This document shows positions 17,109 to 26,153 of a DNA stretch of 64,000 nucleotides, one piece after another. A program made the translations under genes and the position numbers. The number at the start of each line of letters is the position of its first letter. Within the stretch, counting starts at the first letter, position 1. Source of the DNA: Enterococcus alcedinis (GTDB lineage: Bacteria > Bacillota > Bacilli > Lactobacillales > Enterococcaceae); the NCBI RefSeq assembly GCF_014635985.1, contig NZ_BMDT01000001.1:345293-409292 (forward strand), written 5' to 3'. Under the pieces are notes generated by a model. That model was not told the DNA's origin. It saw only the letters and a program-made list of their open reading frames with translations, and did not search any database.

Positions 17109-18773
17109 TTGGGGAAAGTAGCGTTTAATCAATTATTTAGTAATCTGGAAACATATGTAAATCCTGCGCTTAAAACAACGGTTTTGGTTTTAAGTTATGG
17201 ACAAAATAAGGCGCGTTGCCAGGTAAAAGAATTCTATGGCAGAACGTTTGAAAAAAGTTGGGAACAATTATTCGCTTTTTACCGTTCTTTACCTAGTAAT
17301 ATTGCTTATTATCGTATCGACTTAATTACAGAAGAACAGACGTTAAGTTTTGAGGAATTATTAGAATCGATTGATGAAGTGAAACGAAATAATTATATTC
17401 CTTTTGGTATTCGTGTAGAAGGATTCAAGAAACGCCTTTTTTTAAAAGAAGAACTTGTCGCAAATGCGATTTTAATTCCGAGTAAAGAGCATATTGTTGG
17501 TAAAAATCGACCGCAATTACAATTTTCTGAGAAAAACTTCAAAAATTATATTAAACGAAAATACAATGTTGAAGAGTACACAATGAATTATTTATTAAAA
17601 TCAACAATACATACATTTAAGACACAAGCATTCTTTATTGAAAATGATACAACTTATGAACTCTTAAGCGATGACATTGGCAATCAAGTCAGAGTCATTG
17701 AGGAAACGAACTTTCAAGAAAATTTGGACTTGGTCATTGAACGTGGAGCCAATTATTTATTGGACCAGTTAGATGAAACGGGCAAATTTATATACGGATA
17801 CTTCCCATGTTATGACAGTCAAATTAATAACTATAATTCTATTCGTCACTTTTCATCACTTTATGCACTATTTGAAGCTGCTGAATTTTTAGCTGATAAA
17901 AAAATGATTCAAAGTGGATTAGAAGGATTGTTATGGGGTTTTGAGCATCTATCAGAAGTCAATCAAGGTGAATTCCTGATTAAAGATTTTGATAAAGGTG
18001 TGATCGAATATAAATTAGGTGCACAAGCAATGGCAATTCTAGCTGCAGCCAAGTATACACAAATTACAGGAGATACACAGTTTTTTGAGAATATGAAAAC
18101 CCTCACACACACAATCGAAAAAATTTTTTTAACAAAAGAAAATGAAACGATTCATGTGTTTGATGAAAATTTGAAAATTAAAGAGCAATTCAGAATTATT
18201 TACTATGATGGCGAGGCGTTATTTTCTATGCTACGTGCATATGAGTTAATGAAAGATGAAGAAATATTTGCTATTTGTAAACGATTGATGAGTCACTTTG
18301 TTAAACATAATTACGAAAAATATAATGATCACTGGTTAAGTTATGCCGTGAATGAATTTTTGAAGCATGAGGAGCAAGACGAGTATTATAAATTTGGACT
18401 TAAAAATGCTTTGAATCGACTGAATTTTATTGAGAAACGTGACACTGCTTATCCAACCATGCTGGAACTTTTAACAGCTGCGGCTAAAATGATTTTAAAA
18501 TTAGAAGTTTATGACAATCGTCAAAAAGTCATTTCTGATGCTGATTTTCAGGATGCTAAAAATCGAATTTTTGAGGTGATGGAACATCGAGCACACCATG
18601 AAATGGTTACAGGAGTCATGTTTCCAGAGTTTGCGATGTATTTTAAAGCGCCATATAAAATTGAATATGGTTTCTTTGCTCGACACGATCGTTTCCGAAT
18701 GAGAATTGATGATGCGGAACACTTTTTGTCAGGATTTGTCAACTTTAGAATGCTTATGAATGGAAGTGAGTAG
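17109..18773 (+). CDS. Uncharacterised protein, predicted helical-toroid (six-hairpin-like) domain
   Basis: I do not recognise a named family. The 554 residues have no signal peptide or membrane helix. The N-terminal ~190 residues are mixed α/β (VLVLSYGQNKARCQV, PSNIAYYRIDLITEE). From ~210 on there are repeated helix pairs with aromatic/Gly turns (YLLDQLDETGKFIYGYFPCYD, YKLGAQAMAILAAAKY, YYDGEALFSMLRAYEL) like those of six-hairpin glycosidase or lanthionine-cyclase toroids. TTG 17109 follows AGGAGG. It opens a run of same-strand genes leading into the WxL operon, and a MurF-like ligase closes that run, so a cell-wall polymer role is plausible but inferred. Confidence 0.7.
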   Translation: MGKVAFNQLFSNLETYVNPALKTTVLVLSYGQNKARCQVKEFYGRTFEKSWEQLFAFYRSLPSNIAYYRIDLITEEQTLSFEELLESIDEVKRNNYIPFGIRVEGFKKRLFLKEELVANAILIPSKEHIVGKNRPQLQFSEKNFKNYIKRKYNVEEYTMNYLLKSTIHTFKTQAFFIENDTTYELLSDDIGNQVRVIEETNFQENLDLVIERGANYLLDQLDETGKFIYGYFPCYDSQINNYNSIRHFSSLYALFEAAEFLADKKMIQSGLEGLLWGFEHLSEVNQGEFLIKDFDKGVIEYKLGAQAMAILAAAKYTQITGDTQFFENMKTLTHTIEKIFLTKENETIHVFDENLKIKEQFRIIYYDGEALFSMLRAYELMKDEEIFAICKRLMSHFVKHNYEKYNDHWLSYAVNEFLKHEEQDEYYKFGLKNALNRLNFIEKRDTAYPTMLELLTAAAKMILKLEVYDNRQKVISDADFQDAKNRIFEVMEHRAHHEMVTGVMFPEFAMYFKAPYKIEYGFFARHDRFRMRIDDAEHFLSGFVNFRMLMNGSE

Positions 18774-18774
18774 T

Positions 18775-19014
18775 ATGAATTACGGTTATGTACGTGTTCT
18801 AGCTCTAGTTATCATTGTTTTTACAGTCTTTTTTGTTCGGCAGTATCGAAAATTACAACGAAAAACAACCACTGTTGAAAATCTTGGACAGTACGAAAAA
18901 GATGAGAATGGACGCTATCCTTGGGAAGTCAATACTGACGACTCACCGAAAAAAATACCGACTGATGCGAAACGCTTTGTCGAGAAAGATAAAATCCGAC
19001 GGGGAAGGTGGTAA
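18775..19014 (+). CDS. Small single-pass membrane protein
   Basis: This 79-residue protein has one N-terminal membrane helix (VRVLALVIIVFTVFFV) and a polar cytoplasmic tail rich in Lys/Asp (YEKDENGRYPWEVN, KRFVEKDKIRRGRW). ATG 18775 follows GGAAGTGAG and sits 1 nt after the previous stop, so it is translationally coupled to the toroid protein. The function is unknown; it may tether the soluble partner to the membrane. Confidence 0.65.
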   Translation: MNYGYVRVLALVIIVFTVFFVRQYRKLQRKTTTVENLGQYEKDENGRYPWEVNTDDSPKKIPTDAKRFVEKDKIRRGRW

Positions 19015-19078
19015 AATGCTTCTCAAAATTTTTTAAGTGATGCATGAGTCATTACTCGATGGTGAAGGATTGATCGTA

Positions 19079-20491
19079 GTGAAAAACAAAGGGAATAAAA
19101 ATAAGTATTTTAATAAAATAGTGGCAATTCTTTTAACTTTTTCCATTTTTATAAACGGTGGAATCGGGGCAAGGGAAGCATATGCCTTGTCACTCGTTGA
19201 CTTAGAGGTTTTTTCAAACATCTCGGTCGATAATACGAGTGGCACAACACCTGATAATCGTTGGAAACCAGACGAAGCTACTAAGTTCGTCGATTTTACG
19301 TTTGAATCGAAGGGATTAGCGGATGTAAAGCTCTTGCCAGACAAACCAACTCGCGGAATGCTAATTTATCCCGATGAATTTGTAACGGAAGAAGGAACCT
19401 TAATTTCACCAAGTGGGCCTGCGAGTGTCACAGTCAGCGGATTAGTCAATCTGAATGGTGTTTTAACTAGTGGATTACTTGGTGGTTTGCTAGGGCTTTT
19501 AGAAAAAATATTAGGCTTGCTATCATCAATTGATTTAATTAAAGCAGTACAATCTGTGATCCAAGATTTAGCATCGATAGAAAACTTTAATCAAACGTTT
19601 GATATTACTGTCGAAGGAAATAATCAGTATGCTACGGTCGATATTGATACCCAGCTAGTTGATCAACTATTGGGTTTAGTCACAAATTTATTGAATTCAT
19701 TGAAACAACTGGAAAAGAGTTTAGGTATTTTAGGACTTCTATTAGGCGTACTATTAGGCAGCTTAAATAATGTGATTAAAGAATTGGGCGCATTATTGCA
19801 AAATCCTGAAGCAGCTAGAGCTCAATTGTTGAGCGCCACAGTTTTAGGTAGTACAAGCATCACGATGCCTATGACTGTGACGAGGCCAGCGAATTTAGTT
19901 TCAAACTTGGATGCCACATTCATCGGGACGATTACGCAAGCTAGTGAACTTACTTTAGTTGAGTTGGATCTGTTAAAAACATCGAACAGAAACACGTTAA
20001 TTTATTTAGGGCCAGAAGAGATTCTACAATTAGACCTTCATTTACCGGATAGTTTGGATTTTGGTAGCCATCGAATTCAAGCGAGAATGCCCTATGCTTT
20101 ACCAGCGACAGAAAAAGGGAACATCACTCTGACGGATACGAGACAAGGAAATCGGAATTTAAGCCTTGGTGTAACTCAGACTCAAGTTTGGCAACATGAA
20201 AATAGGAATCATTTTTTAGATACAGCGGAATTAAACATTGATTTTACGTCTCTAACGGGTGACGCTGGAGGAGGGATTGTTACATCGGCTGAAAATCAGC
20301 AAGTGACGTTATCTGCTTTTACTCTGAATCAAATGCATCCCATAATATCGGTAACGAATGCATCCGATTCTGTGTTTTTAGATTTATCATCGATTGCTTT
20401 CCAACTTGAACTACCAGCGAATAGCTTGCAATACAGTGGAAGCTATCAAACACATTTAACTTGGACGTTGTCAGATGGCACAACACCTTAG
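19079..20491 (+). CDS. Large WxL-domain surface protein
   Basis: This 470-residue secreted protein has a signal sequence (IVAILLTFSIFINGG... EAYA). A central region rich in leucine and glycine (LGLLLGVLLGSLNNVI) parallels the N-terminal region of the SD protein. The C-terminal WxL domain is recognised by LPDSLDFGSHRIQ, a first Trp motif near VWQHENR and the terminal LTWTLSDGTTP. WxL domains bind peptidoglycan non-covalently. GTG 19079 has GAAGGA upstream; the frame is open to 19037 but without a better site. It is the first gene of a four-gene WxL operon. Confidence 0.87.
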   Translation: MKNKGNKNKYFNKIVAILLTFSIFINGGIGAREAYALSLVDLEVFSNISVDNTSGTTPDNRWKPDEATKFVDFTFESKGLADVKLLPDKPTRGMLIYPDEFVTEEGTLISPSGPASVTVSGLVNLNGVLTSGLLGGLLGLLEKILGLLSSIDLIKAVQSVIQDLASIENFNQTFDITVEGNNQYATVDIDTQLVDQLLGLVTNLLNSLKQLEKSLGILGLLLGVLLGSLNNVIKELGALLQNPEAARAQLLSATVLGSTSITMPMTVTRPANLVSNLDATFIGTITQASELTLVELDLLKTSNRNTLIYLGPEEILQLDLHLPDSLDFGSHRIQARMPYALPATEKGNITLTDTRQGNRNLSLGVTQTQVWQHENRNHFLDTAELNIDFTSLTGDAGGGIVTSAENQQVTLSAFTLNQMHPIISVTNASDSVFLDLSSIAFQLELPANSLQYSGSYQTHLTWTLSDGTTP

Positions 20492-20500
20492 GAGGGGGAT

Positions 20501-20806
20501 ATGAATAGGAAGTTCATTATTTCTCTTTCGTTACTTTTTTGTCTCATGCTATTTCCTCTGACGGTGAATAGTCAGACGACAACAGGCCGAATCGAATTTT
20601 ATCAAGAAGACGCCATCCTTAATAAATTTGATGAGTCTGAAAAAAATATAAAAAAACAAGTGGTTGAGCAAAATACAACTGAGCAATCGGATCGACGTTT
20701 GGGACAATTTGGTGAGAAAGTAGAAAATAGTTTAGTTATTATTGGTATGGTTTTAATTGGTATCGCACTTTATTATTTTGATAAAAATAGGAGGATATTA
20801 AAATGA
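20501..20806 (+). CDS. Small WxL-operon membrane protein with degenerate sorting signal
   Basis: A 101-residue protein with a signal sequence (1-24), a short extracellular segment opening TTTGRIEFYQ (the pattern seen in small LPxTG proteins of WxL loci), a polar linker, a C-terminal helix (VIIGMVLIGIALYYF) and a positive tail. At the position of LPxTGE the sequence reads RLGQFGE, so Pro and Thr of the sortase motif are lost. It is therefore probably membrane-retained rather than wall-anchored. It overlaps the small WxL gene by 4 nt (ATGA). Confidence 0.8.
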   Translation: MNRKFIISLSLLFCLMLFPLTVNSQTTTGRIEFYQEDAILNKFDESEKNIKKQVVEQNTTEQSDRRLGQFGEKVENSLVIIGMVLIGIALYYFDKNRRILK

Positions 20807-21438
20807 AAAAAATGAAATTAGTATTGGGGATTCTAGTAGCAACATTTGGGGTGGCAAGTCCATTAACGGTTTTAGCAGCAGATACGACCGATGGGACGAA
20901 TGGCGAAGTTGCCTTTACTCCTGGAGATTTCACATTAAATCCCGACGATGGTGACGCAAGTTATCGATTACCAACTGACTTGAACTTTGGTTCGCATAAA
21001 ATTGGACAAAGAAGCAGTGAAATACTAATTGCTAGAAAAGATGGTGTTGTTGGGGGGGAGATTACCAAAGGCGGGATTATCGTTCGAGATGATCGAGGAA
21101 ATGGTGAAAGCTGGTCATTGACGGTGACGCAAGACGATTGGTTTAAAATTGACGATTCTACTAAACTAGAAAATGCAGAACTTTCTTTTAATATTGGTGA
21201 GTTGATTCATCACACAACAACTGAAAAACCCAAAGTTAGTCCAGGTGTTAATAGTTCGTTAGTCTTCAAACCTGGAGAAGCGGTTTCGATCCTAGAAGCG
21301 AATGGCTCACAGGCAGCGGGTGAAACACTTTTAGCACTAGAATCATTTGAATTAGCGATTCCAGCAAATGCCGATAAAAAAGTCGGAACATACACAACGA
21401 GTCTAACATGGACGTTAAACGACGGAACAACACCTTAA
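20803..21438 (+). CDS. Small WxL-domain surface protein
   Basis: A 211-residue secreted protein: signal sequence ending near LTVLAA, then TTDGTNGEVAFTPGDFTL, followed by a full WxL domain with LNFGSHKIG, the first Trp motif in SLTVTQDDWFKI and terminal SLTWTLNDGTTP. AGGAGG lies just before the ATG, inside the preceding gene. The ending NDGTTP/SDGTTP is shared with the large WxL protein, showing common ancestry. It should sit on the wall via peptidoglycan binding, in a complex with the other operon products. Confidence 0.92.
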   Translation: MKKMKLVLGILVATFGVASPLTVLAADTTDGTNGEVAFTPGDFTLNPDDGDASYRLPTDLNFGSHKIGQRSSEILIARKDGVVGGEITKGGIIVRDDRGNGESWSLTVTQDDWFKIDDSTKLENAELSFNIGELIHHTTTEKPKVSPGVNSSLVFKPGEAVSILEANGSQAAGETLLALESFELAIPANADKKVGTYTTSLTWTLNDGTTP

Positions 21439-21464
21439 AATAATTTAGAAAAGGATGGAAAGAA

Positions 21465-22484
21465 ATGCGCAGTTATTTAGTAAAAGGACTCTATAGTCTA
21501 CTCATGTTTGGAAGTCTTTTCTTTCCATCAAATATTGTTTTTTCAAATACACTGAATAGTTTTGATGTGAATATTCAACCGCCAGAAGAACAGGTTGAAA
21601 AACAATTAAGGTACTATGATTTACAATTAAAACCCAGTCAAACTATCACGTTACCAGTTGCTTTAACAAATAAGAATGAAACCGAGTTAACCCTAGAACT
21701 TTCATTTCATCAAGCAACGAACAACAGTAACGGCACCATTGTTTATACGAATAGTGAATTAGAAAGTGCTGCAGCAGCAGTGTATAATATTGAGGATTTT
21801 GTTAATATTTCTCGGAAAAAAGTTACGCTAAATGCCAAAGAAACAAAAAATATCTTGGTCGAAATTAAAATGCCAGATGAAAAATTCGAGGGTGTTCTAG
21901 CAGGTGGCGTTTACATCAAAGAAGTCGGATCAGATGCTTTTGATGGAAATATTCAAAATTTATTTGCTAGAGAATTAGCAATCTTATTACGATCCAATAC
22001 ACAACCGGTCGCACCAGAGTTAAAAATTGGCAAAGCCTATTCGCAGCACGTTAATGGTAGAAATGCCATCGGTTTGCACATTGAGAATCTTTCCCCAACT
22101 TATACCGAAACCGTAAAATTTTCTTATACGATTGAAAAGGATAGCGAGCCTACCACATTTCATGGAGAAAAAGAAATCCGCTTAGCACCCAATGCGTTGC
22201 TAGACTACACTATCTCTTTAGAAGGAACAACATTCGAACCAGGTGAATACAAGATTAAGACAACTCTAGTCCACGGTGAACAACGTTGGGAAGGAAGCCC
22301 GACCTTTACTATTGAAAACACAGAAGCTAAAAATTTGAACGCAGCGGATGTTTCTCTTGAACAACCAGATTTTCCGTGGCGATTAATAATTATTGCAATT
22401 GTTGTGTTATTATTAGTTGTTGTTGTGTTATCACTCATAAAGAAGAATAAACAGTTGCGACAGGCATTAGAAAGTAAGCAGTAG
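21465..22484 (+). CDS. WxL-interacting protein, DUF916 + DUF3324 (WxLIP)
   Basis: A 339-residue membrane-anchored protein: signal sequence, then the DUF916 peptidoglycan-binding domain (FDVNIQPPEEQVEKQLRYYD, LKPSQTITLPVALTN), the DUF3324 domain (ELKIGKAYSQHVNGRNAIG, ENLSPTYTETVKF) and a C-terminal helix (IIIAIVVLLLVVVVLSLI) with a basic tail. Proteins of this architecture bind WxL partners and host ligands. It ends the WxL operon 26 nt after the small WxL gene, with AAAGGATGG upstream of the ATG. Confidence 0.92.
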   Translation: MRSYLVKGLYSLLMFGSLFFPSNIVFSNTLNSFDVNIQPPEEQVEKQLRYYDLQLKPSQTITLPVALTNKNETELTLELSFHQATNNSNGTIVYTNSELESAAAAVYNIEDFVNISRKKVTLNAKETKNILVEIKMPDEKFEGVLAGGVYIKEVGSDAFDGNIQNLFARELAILLRSNTQPVAPELKIGKAYSQHVNGRNAIGLHIENLSPTYTETVKFSYTIEKDSEPTTFHGEKEIRLAPNALLDYTISLEGTTFEPGEYKIKTTLVHGEQRWEGSPTFTIENTEAKNLNAADVSLEQPDFPWRLIIIAIVVLLLVVVVLSLIKKNKQLRQALESKQ

Positions 22485-22561
22485 GATTTCATAATAAAAT
22501 ACAGTAGCCAGAATTAAAAATATAGATAAATAAGAGATGTTAACGATAGCGAGGACTCATT

Positions 22562-24031
22562 TTGGAAAATATAATAAAAAAATTACCGTCATATTTTGAG
22601 GGGTATTACGCTAATGATAATAAATTACCATTAGAGATTACTAATGTTGAATATTTTTTACCACATTTCAAAAATCTTAAAAATATGAATCAAACAATGT
22701 TTATTAGTATCTCTAAAGAACGTCGAGTATTTGTGAATAAAGGAAAAGATGTTTCATGGACAGATGGGAATGAACAAATTAAGGATATCGGTAATCGTTT
22801 AGGTTTAATTGTCACAGAAAAGGTAATTCCCCATCTATTGAATGAAACACCTCAATTTATTGTTGATAATACATGGGAGTTTATGTTGAGTTTTTCAGAA
22901 ATGATTAGAAATCAATATAATAACGCAGTGGTTGCTATTACAGGATCTGTTGGTAAGTCTTCAACTAGATTAATGATTAGTCATTTACTGGAGGAGGAGT
23001 TAGTGTTAGAGAATAGAGGAAATCACAATGTTCGCTTTGCGATGCCATTATATTTATCAAAACTAGTCAATAAACCTGATATTTGTGCGTTGGAAGTATC
23101 GATAAATGCATTGAATAGTTATGACTCTGGAAATATGACCAAAATAATTAAGCCAAGTATTGCAATTGTAACATCTGTAGGAGAAGCTCATATGAGTTCC
23201 TTTAGAGATTTATCGTCTGTTGCTCGAATGAAGTCGAATATTTTTGAGGGACTTACAGATGGAGGAACTGCTATCATTAATAGGGATATGGACGAAGAAG
23301 CATTTACAATTGTAGAAAAAGCGGCAAGACTTAAGACAGAAAATATACTTACCTATTCGATAAATAATCAGTCAGCTGACGTTTATATTAAGAATGTTGT
23401 TCATAAAAAATATATCGATGAAGTAAAAATTCAATTTTTTGAAAAAGAATATACGTATCAACTCCAAACAGCTTCGTTAGGAATGGTTTCAAATAGTCTG
23501 GCATCATTGCTTTCTCTACATGTATTAGGAAAACCAATTGAGACATATTTGAATAGATTTGTTGACTATCGTTCGCTCCCTAAAATTATGGAGAAAACAC
23601 AGTTAAAAACGCAATTAGAAACAGTTTTTTTATTAGTTGACGATAGTCATAATGCTGCTGTTCCTTCTATGATTAATGCAATTGACTATGGCGAATCGAT
23701 TGCTGAGCAATTTTCAGGTAAAAAAATATTTGTTATTGGACAAATTATGGATTTAGGGAGAATAACAGCAGACACTCATCAAAAAATGATTGAAAAGTTA
23801 CTTGATAGTGATTATGATTATATCTTTGGTTACGGTGGACATTTAAAACAAATATTTATTGATAATCAAGAAAATACTCGATTATCATGGTTTGAGAATG
23901 TAGAAGAGTTGAGAGATATTATCTTAAAGACAGTTACTAATGATAGTTTAGTTATTTTAAAAGGTTCAGTAACAGGCGGAAACTTTAGTTCATTAGGAAT
24001 GAAGATTAAAAAAAGTACATTTCTAGTATAG
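22562..24031 (+). CDS. Mur ligase family protein (MurF-like)
   Basis: An ATP-dependent amide ligase of 489 residues. The central-domain P-loop is AITGSVGKSST (~residue 125), followed by RGNHNVRFAMPL, LEVSINAL and SVGEAHMSSF. The C-terminal domain has VDDSHNAAVPSMINAI, close to the MurF DDxYNA motif. The N-terminal ~110 residues do not look like the usual UDP-MurNAc-binding domain, so it is probably not the housekeeping MurF. TTG 22562 has GAGGA upstream. It likely joins an amino acid or acyl group to a wall-related substrate, perhaps with the toroid protein that opens the cluster. Confidence 0.8.
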   Translation: MENIIKKLPSYFEGYYANDNKLPLEITNVEYFLPHFKNLKNMNQTMFISISKERRVFVNKGKDVSWTDGNEQIKDIGNRLGLIVTEKVIPHLLNETPQFIVDNTWEFMLSFSEMIRNQYNNAVVAITGSVGKSSTRLMISHLLEEELVLENRGNHNVRFAMPLYLSKLVNKPDICALEVSINALNSYDSGNMTKIIKPSIAIVTSVGEAHMSSFRDLSSVARMKSNIFEGLTDGGTAIINRDMDEEAFTIVEKAARLKTENILTYSINNQSADVYIKNVVHKKYIDEVKIQFFEKEYTYQLQTASLGMVSNSLASLLSLHVLGKPIETYLNRFVDYRSLPKIMEKTQLKTQLETVFLLVDDSHNAAVPSMINAIDYGESIAEQFSGKKIFVIGQIMDLGRITADTHQKMIEKLLDSDYDYIFGYGGHLKQIFIDNQENTRLSWFENVEELRDIILKTVTNDSLVILKGSVTGGNFSSLGMKIKKSTFLV

Positions 24032-24066
24032 TGACAAGGAAAATTCAAAAAAATAAATATAAACCT

Positions 24067-24104
24067 AAAAAACTTGCTATGAATTTCTAGCAAGTTTTTT
24101 TATC
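24067..24104 (+). terminator. Intrinsic terminator after Mur-ligase-like gene
   Basis: AAACTTGCTA and TAGCAAGTTT form a 10-bp stem around TGAATTTC, followed by TTTTAT. Confidence 0.92.
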
Positions 24105-24206
24105 TAGAATTAAAAATAATAATACATTAAGAACCCATATCTCTTCGTTTAAAACAATTTAATATGGTAGGATAGACTTACATAATATTTTTTGGGAGGC
24201 GATGTT

Positions 24207-25142
24207 TTGAGTGAAGAAAATTTGGCTAGTATTACAAGACTAATCGATGAAGTTGAAAAAGTTATTTTAGGAAAGCGACAGGTGATTCAATTAACAGTAA
24301 CTGCGTTATTGGCTGGAGGACACGTCTTGTTTGAAGATGTCCCGGGGGTTGGGAAGACAATGCTAGTAAAAGCCCTATCTGAAGCAATACATGGTCGGTT
24401 TTCACGTATCCAATTTACCCCGGATTTACTTCCTAGTGATATTTTAGGCGTGTCGATTTTAAATAGACAAACGAATGCTTTTGAGTTTCGGAAGGGCCCT
24501 GTTTTTACTGATTTTTTATTAGCCGATGAGATTAACCGAACAACACCGCGCACGCAAGCGGCGTTATTAGAAGCGATGTCGGAAAATTCTGTGACAGTAG
24601 ACGGGCAAACATTTCACTTGGCGGAGCATTTTTTTGTCCTCGCTACTCAAAATCCAATTGAATACGAAGGAACGTATCCTTTGCCAGAGGCGCAACTCGA
24701 TCGGTTTTTATTTAAATTGGCAATTGGGTACCCTTCAGAAGAAGATGAATTGCGTTTAATGACTGGAAAGCGAAGTACGCCCAATATTGTTTCACAAGTG
24801 ATGAATGAAAATGAAATAATTCGTTTGAAAGAACAAGTTGATAGAGTTTACATCGATGATATTGTCGCGAAGTATGCTTTAGCGCTTGTTCAAAAAAGTC
24901 GAACACATCCAGAGGTAGAACTAGGTATTAGTCCTCGAGGTAGTATGGCGCTTATTCGTGGTGCGAAAGCCTTTGCTATGACGGAAGGACGAATGTTTGT
25001 CACGCCAAAAGATTTTCAAATACTCTTACCTGCTGTGTTCTCGCATCGCCTACAATTAAAGTACGGAAGAGTTGTTAATAAAAGAGGTGATGAGATCTTG
25101 AATGAAATCTTAGAAAGTGTTCCTGTCCCGGTTAGGAGGTAA
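24207..25142 (+). CDS. MoxR-family AAA+ ATPase
   Basis: A 311-residue chaperone-like ATPase. Walker A is EDVPGVGKT (~residue 45), Walker B LLADEINR, sensor 1 ATQNPIEYEGTYPLPEAQLDRF (MoxR hallmark) and sensor 2 ISPRGSMALIRGAKA. The start is TTG 24207, 6 nt after GGGAGGC; the in-frame TTG 24192 lies before that site. It precedes DUF58 and transglutaminase genes with 3-nt and overlapping junctions, a widespread trio thought to assemble or activate extracytoplasmic complexes. Confidence 0.92.
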   Translation: MSEENLASITRLIDEVEKVILGKRQVIQLTVTALLAGGHVLFEDVPGVGKTMLVKALSEAIHGRFSRIQFTPDLLPSDILGVSILNRQTNAFEFRKGPVFTDFLLADEINRTTPRTQAALLEAMSENSVTVDGQTFHLAEHFFVLATQNPIEYEGTYPLPEAQLDRFLFKLAIGYPSEEDELRLMTGKRSTPNIVSQVMNENEIIRLKEQVDRVYIDDIVAKYALALVQKSRTHPEVELGISPRGSMALIRGAKAFAMTEGRMFVTPKDFQILLPAVFSHRLQLKYGRVVNKRGDEILNEILESVPVPVRR

Positions 25143-25145
25143 ATA

Positions 25146-26153
25146 GTGAAATATTTCAAAATTATAGGAAGAGTCGTGTTTATTATTCTTGTTTATCTTT
25201 TTGTTTTTCTCTATGCGATTATATTTACGAATGATACGGGATGGGTGCTTTTTATCTTTTTTTCGTTATTATTTTTATTCGAGTGTTTGTCGCTAATCAG
25301 TCCGTTAAGGATGCTCAAAGTAAAAAATACAGAGCGGATACATTTAACCGTTAATGAAAAAAAATCGATTAATTTAGTCATTGGACGTGCAATGAAACTA
25401 CCTCTTTATTTCGATACATTGCGTGTAACATTTCCAGAAATTCAACAGTATCGCGCACTAACAAATTATTTTGGGCAAGAAAAAATGCTTCAAATTGATT
25501 GGGAGCCTTCTCAAAGAGGTGTAATAGAAAATCAAAGTCTTTTTCTTCAAACGAGTGATTTTTTTCGTTTATTTATCAAGCAGCGCGAAATGATTCTTCC
25601 TGTTGAGTGGATTGTCTTGCCTGAAAAACATCCACTTATTAATGAAGCAATTGCTGTAATTGAGAAAGTAACAAACAAAAAAGCGTATGGAGAAACCTCT
25701 TATACCTTGAAAAACTATCGAGAGTATCGCGAAGGTGAATCAACAAAGCTAATTGATTGGAAAACTTCGAGTCGTATGGAAACCCTGATGACACGTGAAT
25801 ATGAAAGAGATGAGCCGATCCAATGGCTTTTTGTTTTTTATGGTATTGAGAGCACCCATTTCGAGGCATTGTTGAGCCTGTTTTATACGTTATTTAGAAC
25901 GTATAAAACATCTGCAAGATTCATGTTAATTGGGGCGAACGGAGCTAATAGCCAGTTAGACTCACTGGTTGATTTTTCGAAAGTACAACCCGTTGGGAGT
26001 ATTCCTGAGATTCCGTATCGACAGACTGAAAGCGTCTGTGTCTTCGTACCCGAATTATCGGAAACGTTAACCAGAGTTTTTCAAGAAAAACGATTTCACT
26101 TGATTTCATATGAAATACTCGTCGTTAAAGGTGGTGCAACTAATGTTGACTAG
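25146..26153 (+). CDS. DUF58 domain-containing membrane protein
   Basis: A 335-residue protein with two N-terminal membrane helices and a cytosolic C-terminal half that carries the DUF58 signature YREYREGESTKLIDWKTSSR (~residues 192-212). DUF58 proteins have a von Willebrand A-like fold and are standard partners of MoxR ATPases. GTG 25146 lies 3 nt after the MoxR stop, behind GTTAGGAGG. Its end overlaps the transglutaminase gene by 11 nt. Its specific client is not known. Confidence 0.9.
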   Translation: MKYFKIIGRVVFIILVYLFVFLYAIIFTNDTGWVLFIFFSLLFLFECLSLISPLRMLKVKNTERIHLTVNEKKSINLVIGRAMKLPLYFDTLRVTFPEIQQYRALTNYFGQEKMLQIDWEPSQRGVIENQSLFLQTSDFFRLFIKQREMILPVEWIVLPEKHPLINEAIAVIEKVTNKKAYGETSYTLKNYREYREGESTKLIDWKTSSRMETLMTREYERDEPIQWLFVFYGIESTHFEALLSLFYTLFRTYKTSARFMLIGANGANSQLDSLVDFSKVQPVGSIPEIPYRQTESVCVFVPELSETLTRVFQEKRFHLISYEILVVKGGATNVD

